Source: Algoriphagus sp. (GTDB lineage: Bacteria > Bacteroidota > Bacteroidia > Cytophagales > Cyclobacteriaceae). From it: DNA of 64,000 bases. Location of the stretch: contig NZ_JAMWZB010000026.1 in assembly GCF_024305035.1 (NCBI RefSeq), positions 18,139 to 82,138 on the forward strand, read 5' to 3'. Every line of letters begins with the position of its first letter. The stretch's first letter is position 1. Of this stretch, positions 17,893 to 26,474 are shown in pieces. The position numbers and the translations under genes are program-made. The notes under the pieces were generated by a model, which was not told the origin of the DNA, made no database searches, and worked only from the letters and a program-made list of their open reading frames with translations.

Positions 17893-18545
17893 AGTAAAGT
17901 AATCGATGCATCTAAATTAAAGTTCAAAGCTTGATTTAGCTAATTCTTAGAACAATTATCCCCTGTGGAAGAAAAGGAAAAACGTTCAAATCAACCTAGC
18001 TACACGAGTAAGCTGGCCTAAGAAGGATAGCTCAAGATCAACATGCCCTGTCGCCCAATCACAAAGACAGCTCAAGCCTCGAATCATGTTCGATTCCTAT
18101 TTAGCAGGCTAGCGCTTATCTTTCCCTCTGGATGAGGAGTAAGGAATAAGGAAGTGAGGTAAACCGTTCCCGTAAGAAGAAAAAAATTAAGACAAAAAAA
18201 GCAGTATCCCCCAACGGTTAAAGAGTGAAATGAATAAAGGGTAAATTAAAATGAGGTGATATGCCTTGCCGAGGGCTGAGGGCACCTCACCGTACTTTTT
18301 AGTAAACCTGGTTAAACCCAGAGGCAAAACCTTGCCTTCAAAAACCAAAAGAGTTAAAATTCTAAGGTTATGTGATTCAAAAATTATGTTTCCAATCAAT
18401 TAAGTCAGCTTTAAGCTGACTTTCTTACTAGGAAACGGAGTGACAAGAAATTAATAAACTTCTATTCGGTAACAAGCCTTCGAAACCTACTGGTTACCAT
18501 GAACCCACTTTTTCTCAAATTAAAGGCAGGCTTGAATGATTTAAG
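17893..18545. other. 653-base non-coding gap inside the molybdenum-cofactor gene set
   Basis: No convincing gene is seen; one 70-codon frame on the minus strand (18187-18399) has no protein-like features. The gap holds a 9-bp perfect hairpin AAGTCAGCT/AGCTGACTT at 18402-18422 and a looser GGTAAC/GTTACC pair at 18468-18498 just past the tauE-like stop. The promoter for moaD should lie near 17893-18000. I see no match that I could defend as a molybdenum-cofactor riboswitch. Confidence 0.5.
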
Positions 18546-19283
18546 TTATCCCAATAGCAACTTCACCGCAGCAAAAAGCAAGACAAAAGCCAGCATGTAT
18601 TTCAAGGATTTCACTGAAAATCGCTTGGCTCCTAAATACGCACCCAAAATCCCTCCCATCACCGTCAGTGGTACCAGGAGCCAAAATTCTTCCTGAAGCG
18701 GAAGTTTATAGGTACTTGCCCCCAGAAAGCCCGCCACCGAATTCAAAAAGATAAATAGGGCACTCAAGGCCGCTGTTTCTTTGACTCCTGCCCAACCCAG
18801 CATCAGAACTAGGGGGGTTAAGATAATTCCTCCTCCGATTCCAATCATTCCGGACAACCACCCGATAATAAGACCTAAAAGTGGTCCCATCCACCAGGTT
18901 CGCTTGATTTGGATCGTATCGGCAATGGGAAAAACCCCAGCAAACTTCAAGGCAGGAAAAAGCAGCAAGGCTCCCAATACTTTTTGATATATGGAAGCGT
19001 CCAATAAAATAGTCCCACCCCAATAAGCCGCCGGGATCGAAAAAAGGATCAAGGACCAAAATAATCGGGTCGGAAATTCACCAGCTTTGCGATAGCTTAA
19101 AAAAGAAGCCATCGATACCATCATATTCAATAATAAAGCTGTGGGTCGGATCTCTTCGGGAGCAAATCCCAACAAAGCCAAAATCATCAAATAGGAACTC
19201 GCTCCCCCATGCCCTACTGAGGCGTATAAAAACGCGGCAAAAGGCATCAGAAAAAACAATCCATAATAGATTACCTCTTCCAT
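18546..19283 (-). CDS. TauE/SafE-family membrane permease (anion or sulfite exporter type)
   Basis: A 245-aa membrane protein with about eight hydrophobic segments and the two GxGGG-type repeats of the family (FLYASVGHGGASSYLMILALLG near the N-terminus and WLSGMIGIGGGIILTPLVL in the second half). The start ATG (19281-19283) shares its first base with the last base of the moeA stop codon, so it is translationally coupled to moeA. Members export sulfite or sulfo-compounds or move other anions. Location in a molybdopterin operon suggests handling of sulfite or molybdate/sulfate, but this is inference. A TTG two codons upstream is an alternative start. Confidence 0.88.
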   Translation of the reverse strand: MEEVIYYGLFFLMPFAAFLYASVGHGGASSYLMILALLGFAPEEIRPTALLLNMMVSMASFLSYRKAGEFPTRLFWSLILFSIPAAYWGGTILLDASIYQKVLGALLLFPALKFAGVFPIADTIQIKRTWWMGPLLGLIIGWLSGMIGIGGGIILTPLVLMLGWAGVKETAALSALFIFLNSVAGFLGASTYKLPLQEEFWLLVPLTVMGGILGAYLGAKRFSVKSLKYMLAFVLLFAAVKLLLG

Positions 19284-20458
19284 TACCAAGGATAGAATTT
19301 CACTAATTCTCCGCTCTTGACCAATTGCATTTCTTCAGGGATTTCCACAAAACCATCCGCCATACCAAATGCAATCAAATTAAAGGATTCCTGCCCCTGA
19401 AGAATATGCGCCTTCCCATGTTTTACCTCAGCCTTTAAAAATTGAGTCAGCGGAATTTTCTTTTCGAAGTCCTCAGCCAAAGGAATTTCAACAACATCCT
19501 CCCAGGCTTGGGCCTCACCCATCCAACTTCGAATCACCGGTTTGACGTAGTTGATAAAACAGGACAACACCGATCCGGGATTGCCGGGCAATCCAAAAAC
19601 CAGTTTCCCGGATTTTTGTCCAGCATAAAGGGGTTTTCCCGGCCGCTGTTTTAGCTTATAAAACAGTTCCTGTACCTGATTTGCTTCCACTGCCTCCTTT
19701 ACAAAATCATAATCACCTACCGAAATCCCTCCGGTAAAAATCACCAAATCACTGGATTCCAACGCTTCGGTTAATCCCTCTTTTACCGCCTCCTTTTCAT
19801 CCCTGACCGAGAGTGGAGTGATCTTTCGAACGCCCAACTGCTGCAACCAAGCGACCAAAGCCGGACCATTGGCATTGTAAATTTGGCCGGGGCTCAGCAC
19901 TTCATCCAATTCTTTGATTTCATTTCCTGTAATGATCAGCGAAACGCGGGGAGCTTCCCAAACCTCTACCTGCGCCACGCCCACCGAGGCAAGTAAACTG
20001 ACCATTCCAGGGCTCACTTTCGCTCCCGCCTGAGCGATTTGATCCCCCGCTTGACATTGGGAACCTCGATAGCGCACATGCTTTCCCAATTCTGCCTCCC
20101 CCCCCTCAAAATAAATCTCATCTCCTTTCCGCACTACTTTCTCTTGCATAATGACGGAGTTGGCTCCTTTGGGTAAGGGAGCTCCGGTAAAAATCCGAAC
20201 GGCCTCTCCCTTTTGAAGTGCTATTTCCGGGGAAGAACCCGCCGAACTCTCTCCTATGACCTGGAGCGTGGAGCGATTTTCCTCCCAAAAAAAGGCATAG
20301 CCGTCCATGGCTGAATTGTCAAAGGAGGGGACATCGATTTTGGAATAGACCGGCTCGGCCAAAACATAACCTATGGCCTGGGAAAGGGAACTGCTGATTT
20401 TTTTACGAGGCAAATTCAATTCCCTCAATATCCGTTTTGCTTGAGTGACTCCAATCAT
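19283..20458 (-). CDS. moeA: molybdopterin molybdenumtransferase MoeA
   Basis: A 391-aa protein with full MoeA layout: SKIDVPSFDNSAMDGYAF near the N-terminus, the VRIFTGAPLPKGANSVIMQE motif, the beta-barrel linker, then the MPT-binding domain with SLIITGNEI, DLVIFTGGISVGDYDFVKEA and KLVFGLPGNPGSVLSCFINYVKPVI. It inserts molybdate into adenylylated molybdopterin. It starts one base after the end of moaA and ends in the start of the tauE-like gene, so the three form an operon. Adenylation of molybdopterin (MogA/MoaB) is not encoded in the window. Confidence 0.95.
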   Translation of the reverse strand: MIGVTQAKRILRELNLPRKKISSSLSQAIGYVLAEPVYSKIDVPSFDNSAMDGYAFFWEENRSTLQVIGESSAGSSPEIALQKGEAVRIFTGAPLPKGANSVIMQEKVVRKGDEIYFEGGEAELGKHVRYRGSQCQAGDQIAQAGAKVSPGMVSLLASVGVAQVEVWEAPRVSLIITGNEIKELDEVLSPGQIYNANGPALVAWLQQLGVRKITPLSVRDEKEAVKEGLTEALESSDLVIFTGGISVGDYDFVKEAVEANQVQELFYKLKQRPGKPLYAGQKSGKLVFGLPGNPGSVLSCFINYVKPVIRSWMGEAQAWEDVVEIPLAEDFEKKIPLTQFLKAEVKHGKAHILQGQESFNLIAFGMADGFVEIPEEMQLVKSGELVKFYPW

Positions 20459-20459
20459 T

Positions 20460-21440
20460 TTAGCCTCCGATTTTGATCATACTCCGATTTTGGATGGCAT
20501 CCGGATTGGCCTTGAGGTAATCGGGATCAAATTGCCCTCCAAGAGCCTGGTGCTTTCGGGAAAGGGAAAGTCGAATGAGGGCTTCCACATCCTCCCCGTT
20601 TCGCAAAGCTCCTAACAGATCCAACTCTTCTTTTCCAAACAAACAATTTTTGATCTTGCCATCGGCAGTTAATCGGATGCGATTGCAGCCCGCACAGAAG
20701 TTTTCGCTCATGGTGGTAATAAAGGCGAAAGTTCCCGCAAAACCCGGAACCTGGTATTTTTTGGTGGTATCGTGAATTTTGTCCTCCAGCTTAATCATTT
20801 CAAAGTTCTTGCCAACCAATTCCAACATCTGAGCGGCGGTTATTACTTTTTTACTTTGCCAATGGTTTCCAGAAAACGGCATAAACTCAATAAAACGCAC
20901 ATGAAGGGGGAGTTTTTCGGTCAAAGACACAAAATCACAGATCTCTTCCTCGATCAATCCATGGAGCGCCACCGCATTGAGTTTGACCCGAAAATTCTCC
21001 CGGAGCAAGAGCAGGATATTTTCCCAAACCTGCTCAAACTGATCGCGCCGGGTGAGCTGGAGGAATTTCTTTCGATTCAGCGTATCCAAAGACACATTGA
21101 CAGAACGAACTCCGGCTTTTTTCAAGGTTTCCAACTGCTTGTGAATCAACACCCCGTTGGTCGTCAAGGTCAACTCCACAGGATAGCGGGAAAGGGCCTG
21201 CATCAACTCCGGAAATTCTTTTCTGACCAAAGGCTCCCCACCGGTCAGCCGGATTTTTTTTACCCCCAGGCCGATAAAGGTTTGGGCGAGTGTTAAAATC
21301 TCCTCCTTACGCATCAACTTGGACTGGGGCATCCACTCCATTTCCTCCTGCGGCATGCAATAGGAGCAGCGAAAATTGCAGTGATCGGTCAGCGAGATCC
21401 TGAGGTAATCGTGAATACGTCCAAAATTGTCCTGTAGCAT
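20460..21440 (-). CDS. moaA: GTP 3',8-cyclase MoaA (radical SAM)
   Basis: A 326-aa radical-SAM protein. The N-terminal cluster motif is DHCNFRCSYCMP (CxxxCxxC), followed by KIRLTGGEPLVRKEFP. The C-terminal second cluster is visible as NFCAGCNRIRLTADGKIKNCLFG, and the chain ends in the Gly-Gly (MIKIGG) needed for activity. It converts GTP to 3',8-cyclo-7,8-dihydro-GTP, the first step of molybdenum cofactor synthesis. It is the first gene of the moaA-moeA-tauE operon, so the promoter should be in 21441-21574. The partner moaC is not in the window. Confidence 0.96.
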   Translation of the reverse strand: MLQDNFGRIHDYLRISLTDHCNFRCSYCMPQEEMEWMPQSKLMRKEEILTLAQTFIGLGVKKIRLTGGEPLVRKEFPELMQALSRYPVELTLTTNGVLIHKQLETLKKAGVRSVNVSLDTLNRKKFLQLTRRDQFEQVWENILLLLRENFRVKLNAVALHGLIEEEICDFVSLTEKLPLHVRFIEFMPFSGNHWQSKKVITAAQMLELVGKNFEMIKLEDKIHDTTKKYQVPGFAGTFAFITTMSENFCAGCNRIRLTADGKIKNCLFGKEELDLLGALRNGEDVEALIRLSLSRKHQALGGQFDPDYLKANPDAIQNRSMIKIGG

Positions 21441-21574
21441 ATGCGATGTTACCAGCTTTTTATGTAAGAATCAACCCTCGAAAAGCCAATCCTTCCTAAA
21501 ACGACTTATTTATCCTAGGAATTCCCCTAAGAAAAAAACCAAGATCAAGGAGCCTGGATTTTTGGTTATCCTAT

Positions 21575-22516
21575 CTATCTATTGTTTTCTGATTTTCGCG
21601 GATTGATTCCCCCTTTTCTAAATTGGGTAGGATTTAAATCCAGGTGTTTTTTGAAAAAATTATTGAAATGCGTCACCTCCGTAAATCCCAGCGAATAGGC
21701 GATTTCAGAAACATTCCAGCTGCTTTGCTTGAGGAGAATTTTTGCCTCCTGGATCAACCGGTCAGCAATGAGTTGACTGGTGGTTTTTCCGGTCATTTCC
21801 TTTACGGCCCGATTGAGGTGATTGACATGAATATTGAGTTGATCGGCAAATTCTGCCGGAGCCCGCAACCCAATGGTTTGGTGCGTATCGTCGACCGGAA
21901 ATTGCCTCTCCAGTAACTCTAAAAAAATAGAGGCGATCCGAAGGGATGCATTGCCATGCTGGGCCATCTGGATTTGGGCAGGCTGCAGCTTCATCCCAAA
22001 ATGAATCAATTCAAAAACCAGAGCCCGAAGTGAATCATACTTGTATTTGTATTCGGAGTTAAATTCGTTCTGCATTTTTTCAAAGATTTTTTCCACTTCC
22101 TCTGTTTCATCATCACTGAGTTCGAAGATGTGAGTCCCATTGGGGTGAAATACCTCATACTGTTGAATTTGCCCGAAATTCATAAAAAAGTGAGGATTGA
22201 AAATGCAATAAATCCCTTGAGTTTCGGCAGACAGGTGATCCCACTTATAGGGTACAAGGGGATTGGAAAAGGAAAGGGCCTGCTTTTTAACTTCATAGAT
22301 CCGGTCTGCATAGTGAACCGTACTTGCTCCTTTGACCAGCATGACTTTATAAAAGTCCCTTCTTCGGTAGGGCACCGCTTTGAGCTTTCCTTCAAAATAA
22401 GGTTCCAGTCGAAACAGATTGAAATGACCGATCTCACCGGCGATCGATTCGGGAATCCAATTGAACTTGCGCTTGTAAAACTCCTCCAGACTTTCGGGAT
22501 TTTCAGGATTTTCCAT
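21575..22516 (-). CDS. AraC-family transcriptional regulator
   Basis: About 313 aa, with a cupin-like N-terminal sensing domain (GHFNLFRLEP, ADRIYEVKKQALSFSNPLVPYKW) and a C-terminal AraC double helix-turn-helix (FADQLNIHVNHLNRAVKEMTGKTTSQLIADRLIQEAKILL, WNVSEIAYSLGFTEVTHFNNFFKKHLDLNPTQFR). The same layout is common for Bacteroidota regulators of redox or sugar genes. The ATG at 22514-22516 leaves 4 bases after the upstream gene; another ATG at 22532-22534 would overlap it by 14. The upstream outer-membrane-type gene and this gene therefore look co-transcribed. Nearby flavodoxin-like and NTF2-like genes on the other strand are possible targets. Confidence 0.92.
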   Translation of the reverse strand: MENPENPESLEEFYKRKFNWIPESIAGEIGHFNLFRLEPYFEGKLKAVPYRRRDFYKVMLVKGASTVHYADRIYEVKKQALSFSNPLVPYKWDHLSAETQGIYCIFNPHFFMNFGQIQQYEVFHPNGTHIFELSDDETEEVEKIFEKMQNEFNSEYKYKYDSLRALVFELIHFGMKLQPAQIQMAQHGNASLRIASIFLELLERQFPVDDTHQTIGLRAPAEFADQLNIHVNHLNRAVKEMTGKTTSQLIADRLIQEAKILLKQSSWNVSEIAYSLGFTEVTHFNNFFKKHLDLNPTQFRKGGINPRKSENNR

Positions 22517-22520
22517 CGTT

Positions 22521-23267
22521 TTATTTTTGAGCATATCGGTTTTCGAATTTATAAAGCAGACTCACATTCCAAACCAAGTCATTTCCGGGGATGGTGGATT
22601 TGATTTTTTGGTTTAAAAAAGTCTGTAACTGAAAAGGCATGGCTCCATGTTTAAGGGTAAGAGCCGAATTGGCATAATACCCGGAGTTTTCATCTACCTG
22701 AAGGAAAAAGACTTGAGGATTGACCGTCAGACTCCACTCATTGATCAAGTTTAAGTCAGAAATCGCTCCATTCAAGGCCAAAAAGTCCGAGTCCTTCGCC
22801 GCAATCACTTGAATTCCAGAACCACGGAGGTAATAGAACCCGAGCGAAAATCGGTTAGTCATTTTATAATTCAGATTTAGCTCACCGGCAAGGTAACGAT
22901 TGGCGATGAAAGCCTTTTCTTCCTTTCCATTCACCCTTATTTTATTCTCCTGAAACAAGAAAGCAGGATGTCCTCCCAAGCTGAGGGAAAACCGCTTATT
23001 CTTAATCACCTTATACCTTCCCCAGAAAATAAATGTCCAAGGCTTTCCATCCATCCCGAAGCGAAGCATCGGATCAAAGGATAGCCGCTTCCCTCCCATG
23101 GACAGATCAAAGAAAACGGCAGGTCTTCCCAAAGAAAAGGAGGGAATAATTGAAACCCCATTGTTAGTAGCCGTTATCGTACCACTCAACTGGCGGTTTT
23201 CAGGCTCCTGTGCATGGGAAATGGAATTTACAAAAATCAATGCAAAAGACAACAGGCAAAATACCAT
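22521..23267 (-). CDS. exported protein of unknown function, probable outer-membrane beta-barrel
   Basis: From the ATG at 23265-23267 the protein is 248 aa with a signal peptide (MVFCLLSFALIFVNSISHAQ). The mature part is made of alternating hydrophobic/polar strands rich in aromatic residues (AVFFDLSMGGKRLSFDPMLRF, FTFIFWGRYKV-like, RFSLGFYYLRG, WNVSLLYKFENRYAQK) and ends in an aromatic-containing segment, as in small beta-barrels. I do not recognise a named family. An ATG 21 codons earlier (23328-23330) is open but would place the signal peptide internally. It is followed within 4 bases by the AraC gene, so the two may be a sensor/effector pair or simply an operon. Confidence 0.7.
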   Translation of the reverse strand: MVFCLLSFALIFVNSISHAQEPENRQLSGTITATNNGVSIIPSFSLGRPAVFFDLSMGGKRLSFDPMLRFGMDGKPWTFIFWGRYKVIKNKRFSLSLGGHPAFLFQENKIRVNGKEEKAFIANRYLAGELNLNYKMTNRFSLGFYYLRGSGIQVIAAKDSDFLALNGAISDLNLINEWSLTVNPQVFFLQVDENSGYYANSALTLKHGAMPFQLQTFLNQKIKSTIPGNDLVWNVSLLYKFENRYAQK

Positions 23268-23600
23268 TGATTTGAGCAATTGATTGTCCAGAAAGCTTAC
23301 TTCTTTAGACCCAACGGTGGCTGTTCCCATGATTTAGTTGAATTACTCCACAAAATTGCGGGAAAATCAAGAGAAGAAGTTAATGCATATCAAATGATAA
23401 GTTACGATTTTCAAACAAAAAATTACACGAACTCCTTCTCTGCTATTCCCAAAGGAAAAAAAACCACTTAACAAGAATATAAATACAAGTAATTATTTGA
23501 ATTGGATAAGAAAAGGTTTGAAAATCATTAGCTATCAGGAGAAATAACTGTGAATTTTGTAAGGACAAAAATTGAATACCAGGCAAAAAACGACTTGATC

Positions 23601-24047
23601 ATGAAAAAATACCTCATCCTTTTCCTCTTTTTCTTTTGTGCCAGTTTCGCAATTGCTCAGACTTCCGTTGAGCAGGAAATCAAACAGCTCTCCCTGGACA
23701 AATGGCAGTGGATGGCCGATAAGGACATCGCCAAACTAACTCCCCTCTTCCATCCAGAAGCCAAGTTCGTACACATGAGTGGTACTTGGACCACTGAACG
23801 CGAACTTGAAATCATCGAAACGGGAAGCATTTGGTATAAAAAAGCCGATGTCCACGATACCGCAATCGAGATCCTGGGAAACACTGCTATCGTATGGAAC
23901 CGAATCACGTTGACGGCCCATGTCCGAGGAAATGATGTAGCCACCGAATTCACCGTAACCGAAGTTTATCAGAAAGAGGAAACGGACTGGAAAATGCTGG
24001 CTTTAACCTTCAGTAGTGTACGGGACACCCATGAGATTGAGAAGTAA
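23601..24047 (+). CDS. exported NTF2-like/DUF4440 protein, copy 1
   Basis: A 148-aa protein with a signal peptide (MKKYLILFLFFFCASFAIAQ) and an NTF2-fold domain of the SnoaL/DUF4440 type: LDKWQWMADKDIAKLTPLFHPEAKFVHMSGTW, EIIETGSIWYKKADVHD, TVTEVYQKEETDWKMLALTFSSV. Start ATG at 23601; a GTG at 23550 is open but upstream of the signal peptide. This fold forms a conical pocket used by small-molecule enzymes or binding proteins; the function here is unknown. The next gene is a clear paralogue, so this is a tandem duplication. Confidence 0.85.
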   Translation: MKKYLILFLFFFCASFAIAQTSVEQEIKQLSLDKWQWMADKDIAKLTPLFHPEAKFVHMSGTWTTERELEIIETGSIWYKKADVHDTAIEILGNTAIVWNRITLTAHVRGNDVATEFTVTEVYQKEETDWKMLALTFSSVRDTHEIEK

Positions 24048-24165
24048 AATTCCTCCTTTCAAAATTTGTAAGGCAAAGCCTTAGATGGAATCTTTCTTCT
24101 AACCGAAACCCCCACCATGAGCAAGGCTGTTGCTCGCTTCGGCTGTTTATCCAAACCAAACAAGC

Positions 24166-24612
24166 ATGAAAAACACCACATTTAGTTTAGTTGTTTTCCT
24201 TCTCAGTGTATCCCTTTCTTTTGCCCAAAATACTGCTGAAAAACAGGAAGTCATTTCCCTTTCCAAAACCAAATGGCAATGGATGGCAGACAAAGAAGCC
24301 GACAAGCTCGCTGAATTGTTTGACGACCAATCTGTCTTCGTTCACATGGGCGGATCTTGGGGGAAAGCGCAGGAAATTAACATTATCCGAAGCGGAGGCA
24401 TTTGGTATAAAAAAGCGGACATCCACGAAGTATCTGTGGAAATCATTGAAAATACAGCCATACTTCTCAACCGGATCACCTTGGTAGCCGAGGTTGGCGG
24501 AAATGAAGTAACTAATCCCTTTGAAGTCACCGAAGTGTACATCAAAAAAGCAGAGGGTTGGAAGCTAGGTTCGTTATCTTTTACCCGACTCATAGGAACT
24601 GCAGATCGCTAA
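24166..24612 (+). CDS. exported NTF2-like/DUF4440 protein, copy 2
   Basis: A 148-aa protein, same length as the upstream copy, with a signal peptide (MKNTTFSLVVFLLSVSLSFAQ). The same landmarks recur: KWQWMADKEADKLAELFDDQSVFVHMGGSW, IIRSGGIWYKKADIHEVSVEIIENTAILLNRITL, FEVTEVYIKKAEGWKLGSLSFTR. The paralogues are moderately diverged, so the duplication is not recent. Start ATG at 24166; a TTG at 24130 is open but makes no sense before the signal peptide. Both copies precede a decayed flavodoxin gene. Confidence 0.85.
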   Translation: MKNTTFSLVVFLLSVSLSFAQNTAEKQEVISLSKTKWQWMADKEADKLAELFDDQSVFVHMGGSWGKAQEINIIRSGGIWYKKADIHEVSVEIIENTAILLNRITLVAEVGGNEVTNPFEVTEVYIKKAEGWKLGSLSFTRLIGTADR

Positions 24613-24664
24613 AACTAGAGGAGTTAGCCCACTTTCCTCTTGAAAAAACTAAATCGGACAGAAC

Positions 24665-25268
24665 ATGAAATATTTCTGCCTTTTCATTCTTCTGTTCAGT
24701 ACCTTGAGTAGTGCTAACCAAATTCAGCGTGAGGTAAAAATGAGTACCGGTAAAACGGACTCAAATCAACTACTCATTAACTACCTCTCCCGAACCTAGC
24801 ACACTAAAGGCGTAGCCAAGATAATTCAGAAAGAAGTTGGAGGTAGATTGGTCGAAGTGGAATTAAAGACACCCTATCCAGAAGACTACCCATCCATTGT
24901 GTCCCAAGGAGTCAGAGAAAATGAGACTGGCTTTCTTCCACCTGAAAAACCCACAATCCACGATCGGAATAAAATAGAAGTGGTTTTCCTGGGATTCCCT
25001 ACTAGGAGTATGCAATGACTACCTCCGATAAAAAGCTTTATCAGGAAGAATAACCTAATTAAGAAAGACTTTGATCCCCTTTACTACCCATGGAGGCTAT
25101 AACATCGGAAGCAGTTTTGATACGCTGGAAGAGTCTTGTGAAGGCTGTCTGATTCTATCGGGATTTTCCATTCGAGGTGGATACGAGCGGGATGGAATTC
25201 TAGTTGTCATAGATGGAGAAAAAGAAATAAAGCTTGAAAAAGGAGTGAAAAATGGTTTAGCAGCCTAA
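24665..25268 (+). pseudogene. decayed flavodoxin gene
   Basis: Reading from the ATG at 24665 gives a signal-like start and then flavodoxin text LLINYLSRT, but codon 45 is TAG (24797-24799) exactly where the Gly-Asn of the FMN loop (SRTGNTK) should be. The same frame continues as TKGVAKIIQKEVGGRLVEVELKTPYPEDYP and KIEVVFLGFPT, meets TGA (25016-25018), then carries on LPPIKSF. A single-base shift near 25065-25071 moves to another frame, which gives IPFTTHGGYNIGSSFDTLEESC and FSIRGG, the flavodoxin C-terminus. All family landmarks are present in order, broken by two stops and one frameshift. Intact relatives use FMN for low-potential electron transfer. Confidence 0.88.
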
Positions 25269-25381
25269 AATTCTGATTTTCAATTGTTCCACTTTCTCCC
25301 AGAATCGTTAAAAATAAGATTTTTTTAAACTTTCCAACCGCACCTTTGTTTTACTAACTACATCTAAAAAACCTTCAAACG

Positions 25382-25930
25382 ATGAAAAAATCAAGAATTT
25401 TAGTATTGGCAGGAAGTTTTCTTGCACTTGGATTTTGGACTGCATGCAGTGCCCCAAAAGAAGAAACCACTGAAGAAACCATGGCACCCGTGGAAGAAGT
25501 TGCTGAAGAGCCGGTAGCTTCCAATACCGTGGTGGATATTGCCATCGGTTCACCCGATCACACGACCTTGGTAGCAGCTGTAAAAGCGGCTGAACTGGTA
25601 GAAACCCTAAGCGGTGATGGACCATTCACAGTTTTCGCACCTACCAATGCGGCATTTGAAGCCCTTCCTGCTGGTACAGTTGAGGATTTGCTAAAGCCTG
25701 AGAACAAGGAGAAATTGACTGGCATTCTAACCTATCATGTGGTTGCCGGTAATGTACTTTCTGGCGATCTAAGCGATGGACAAGTGGTAACCACGCTCAA
25801 TGGGCAGGAATTGACGGTTTCTATCGCTGATGGGAAAGTAAGTATTGGCGGGGCAACCGTTGTTGCTGCTGATTTGGAGGGAACCAACGGGGTAGTTCAC
25901 GTCATTGATACTGTGCTTCTGCCTCAATAA
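25382..25930 (+). CDS. fasciclin-domain lipoprotein
   Basis: A 182-aa protein with a lipoprotein signal (lipobox WTAC-S near residue 22) and an acidic linker ([18 protein letters not shown]). The remainder is one FAS1/fasciclin domain: [36 protein letters not shown] (H1 motif), [15 protein letters not shown] (YH motif), and [12 protein letters not shown] (H2 motif). FAS1 domains mediate adhesion or matrix contacts at the cell surface; the lipid anchor and acidic stretch fit the lipoprotein export pattern of Bacteroidota. It is a single-gene unit with its own terminator right after it. Confidence 0.93.
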   Translation: MKKSRILVLAGSFLALGFWTACSAPKEETTEETMAPVEEVAEEPVASNTVVDIAIGSPDHTTLVAAVKAAELVETLSGDGPFTVFAPTNAAFEALPAGTVEDLLKPENKEKLTGILTYHVVAGNVLSGDLSDGQVVTTLNGQELTVSIADGKVSIGGATVVAADLEGTNGVVHVIDTVLLPQ

Positions 25931-25944
25931 GCAGAAAGATTTAG

Positions 25945-25976
25945 AAAAGGCTAATCGGTAAATGATTAGCCTTTTT
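25945..25976 (+). terminator. Rho-independent terminator after the fasciclin gene
   Basis: AAAAGGCTAATC (25945-25956) and GATTAGCCTTTT pair as a 12-bp stem around a 7-base loop, followed by T, 15 bases after the stop codon. Confidence 0.85.
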
Positions 25977-26474
25977 AATTGTTTTTTACTTCCGAGCCAG
26001 CCAGCTAGGGCTGCATTCTCAATTTTGTGCTCTTCTCTTTCCTTTACCCAAATCATTCCTATTCCTACAAGCTTCCCTTTCGGGTGTACAGTAAACTTTT
26101 GACTGACCCAATTTTCGGGGGAGCTTACCCCTTCACCGGCAGAATACTCCCGTTGGCTGAGGAAATATTCCTGTCGATATAATTTTTTTTTATTTTTTTT
26201 CTTGACCCGTTCTCCCGGAGAAGTACAGTAATACTAAAAAAATTGAAATATATCGGCTGTTTTTTGCTTTAAGTCAAAAGACTGAATCAAACAACTTAGT
26301 TAATGAAAAAAAATTATAGGGATTACATATTTTTATCCCAAAAATTAGTCTAAATTTCAATACATGCATAGGAGCGATTACTTAAAATTTACCCCTGGAT
26401 TTCTCCTATTCGAAACGTTCAGCAGCATAGTTTAAAACCCATTTCAAAACCTTAATCCCCCGGTTTGCTCTGTT
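25977..26474. other. non-coding gap upstream of the propeller sensor
   Basis: About 500 AT-rich bases with no gene that I can support. A small perfect palindrome TTCTCC-C-GGAGAA lies at 26210-26222. The promoter of the sensor gene should be in the last 100-200 bases. Confidence 0.4.

Noticed and set aside
18187..18399. 70-codon open frame on the minus strand in the moco gap
   Set aside because: No protein-like features, no start context and no neighbour to couple with; treated as non-coding.
17893..18545. Molybdenum-cofactor riboswitch
   Set aside because: The gap and position are suggestive, but I could not trace the expected conserved stems by eye.
20772..21296. 174-codon frame opposite moaA
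   Set aside because: Antisense of a strongly conserved gene; no family features.
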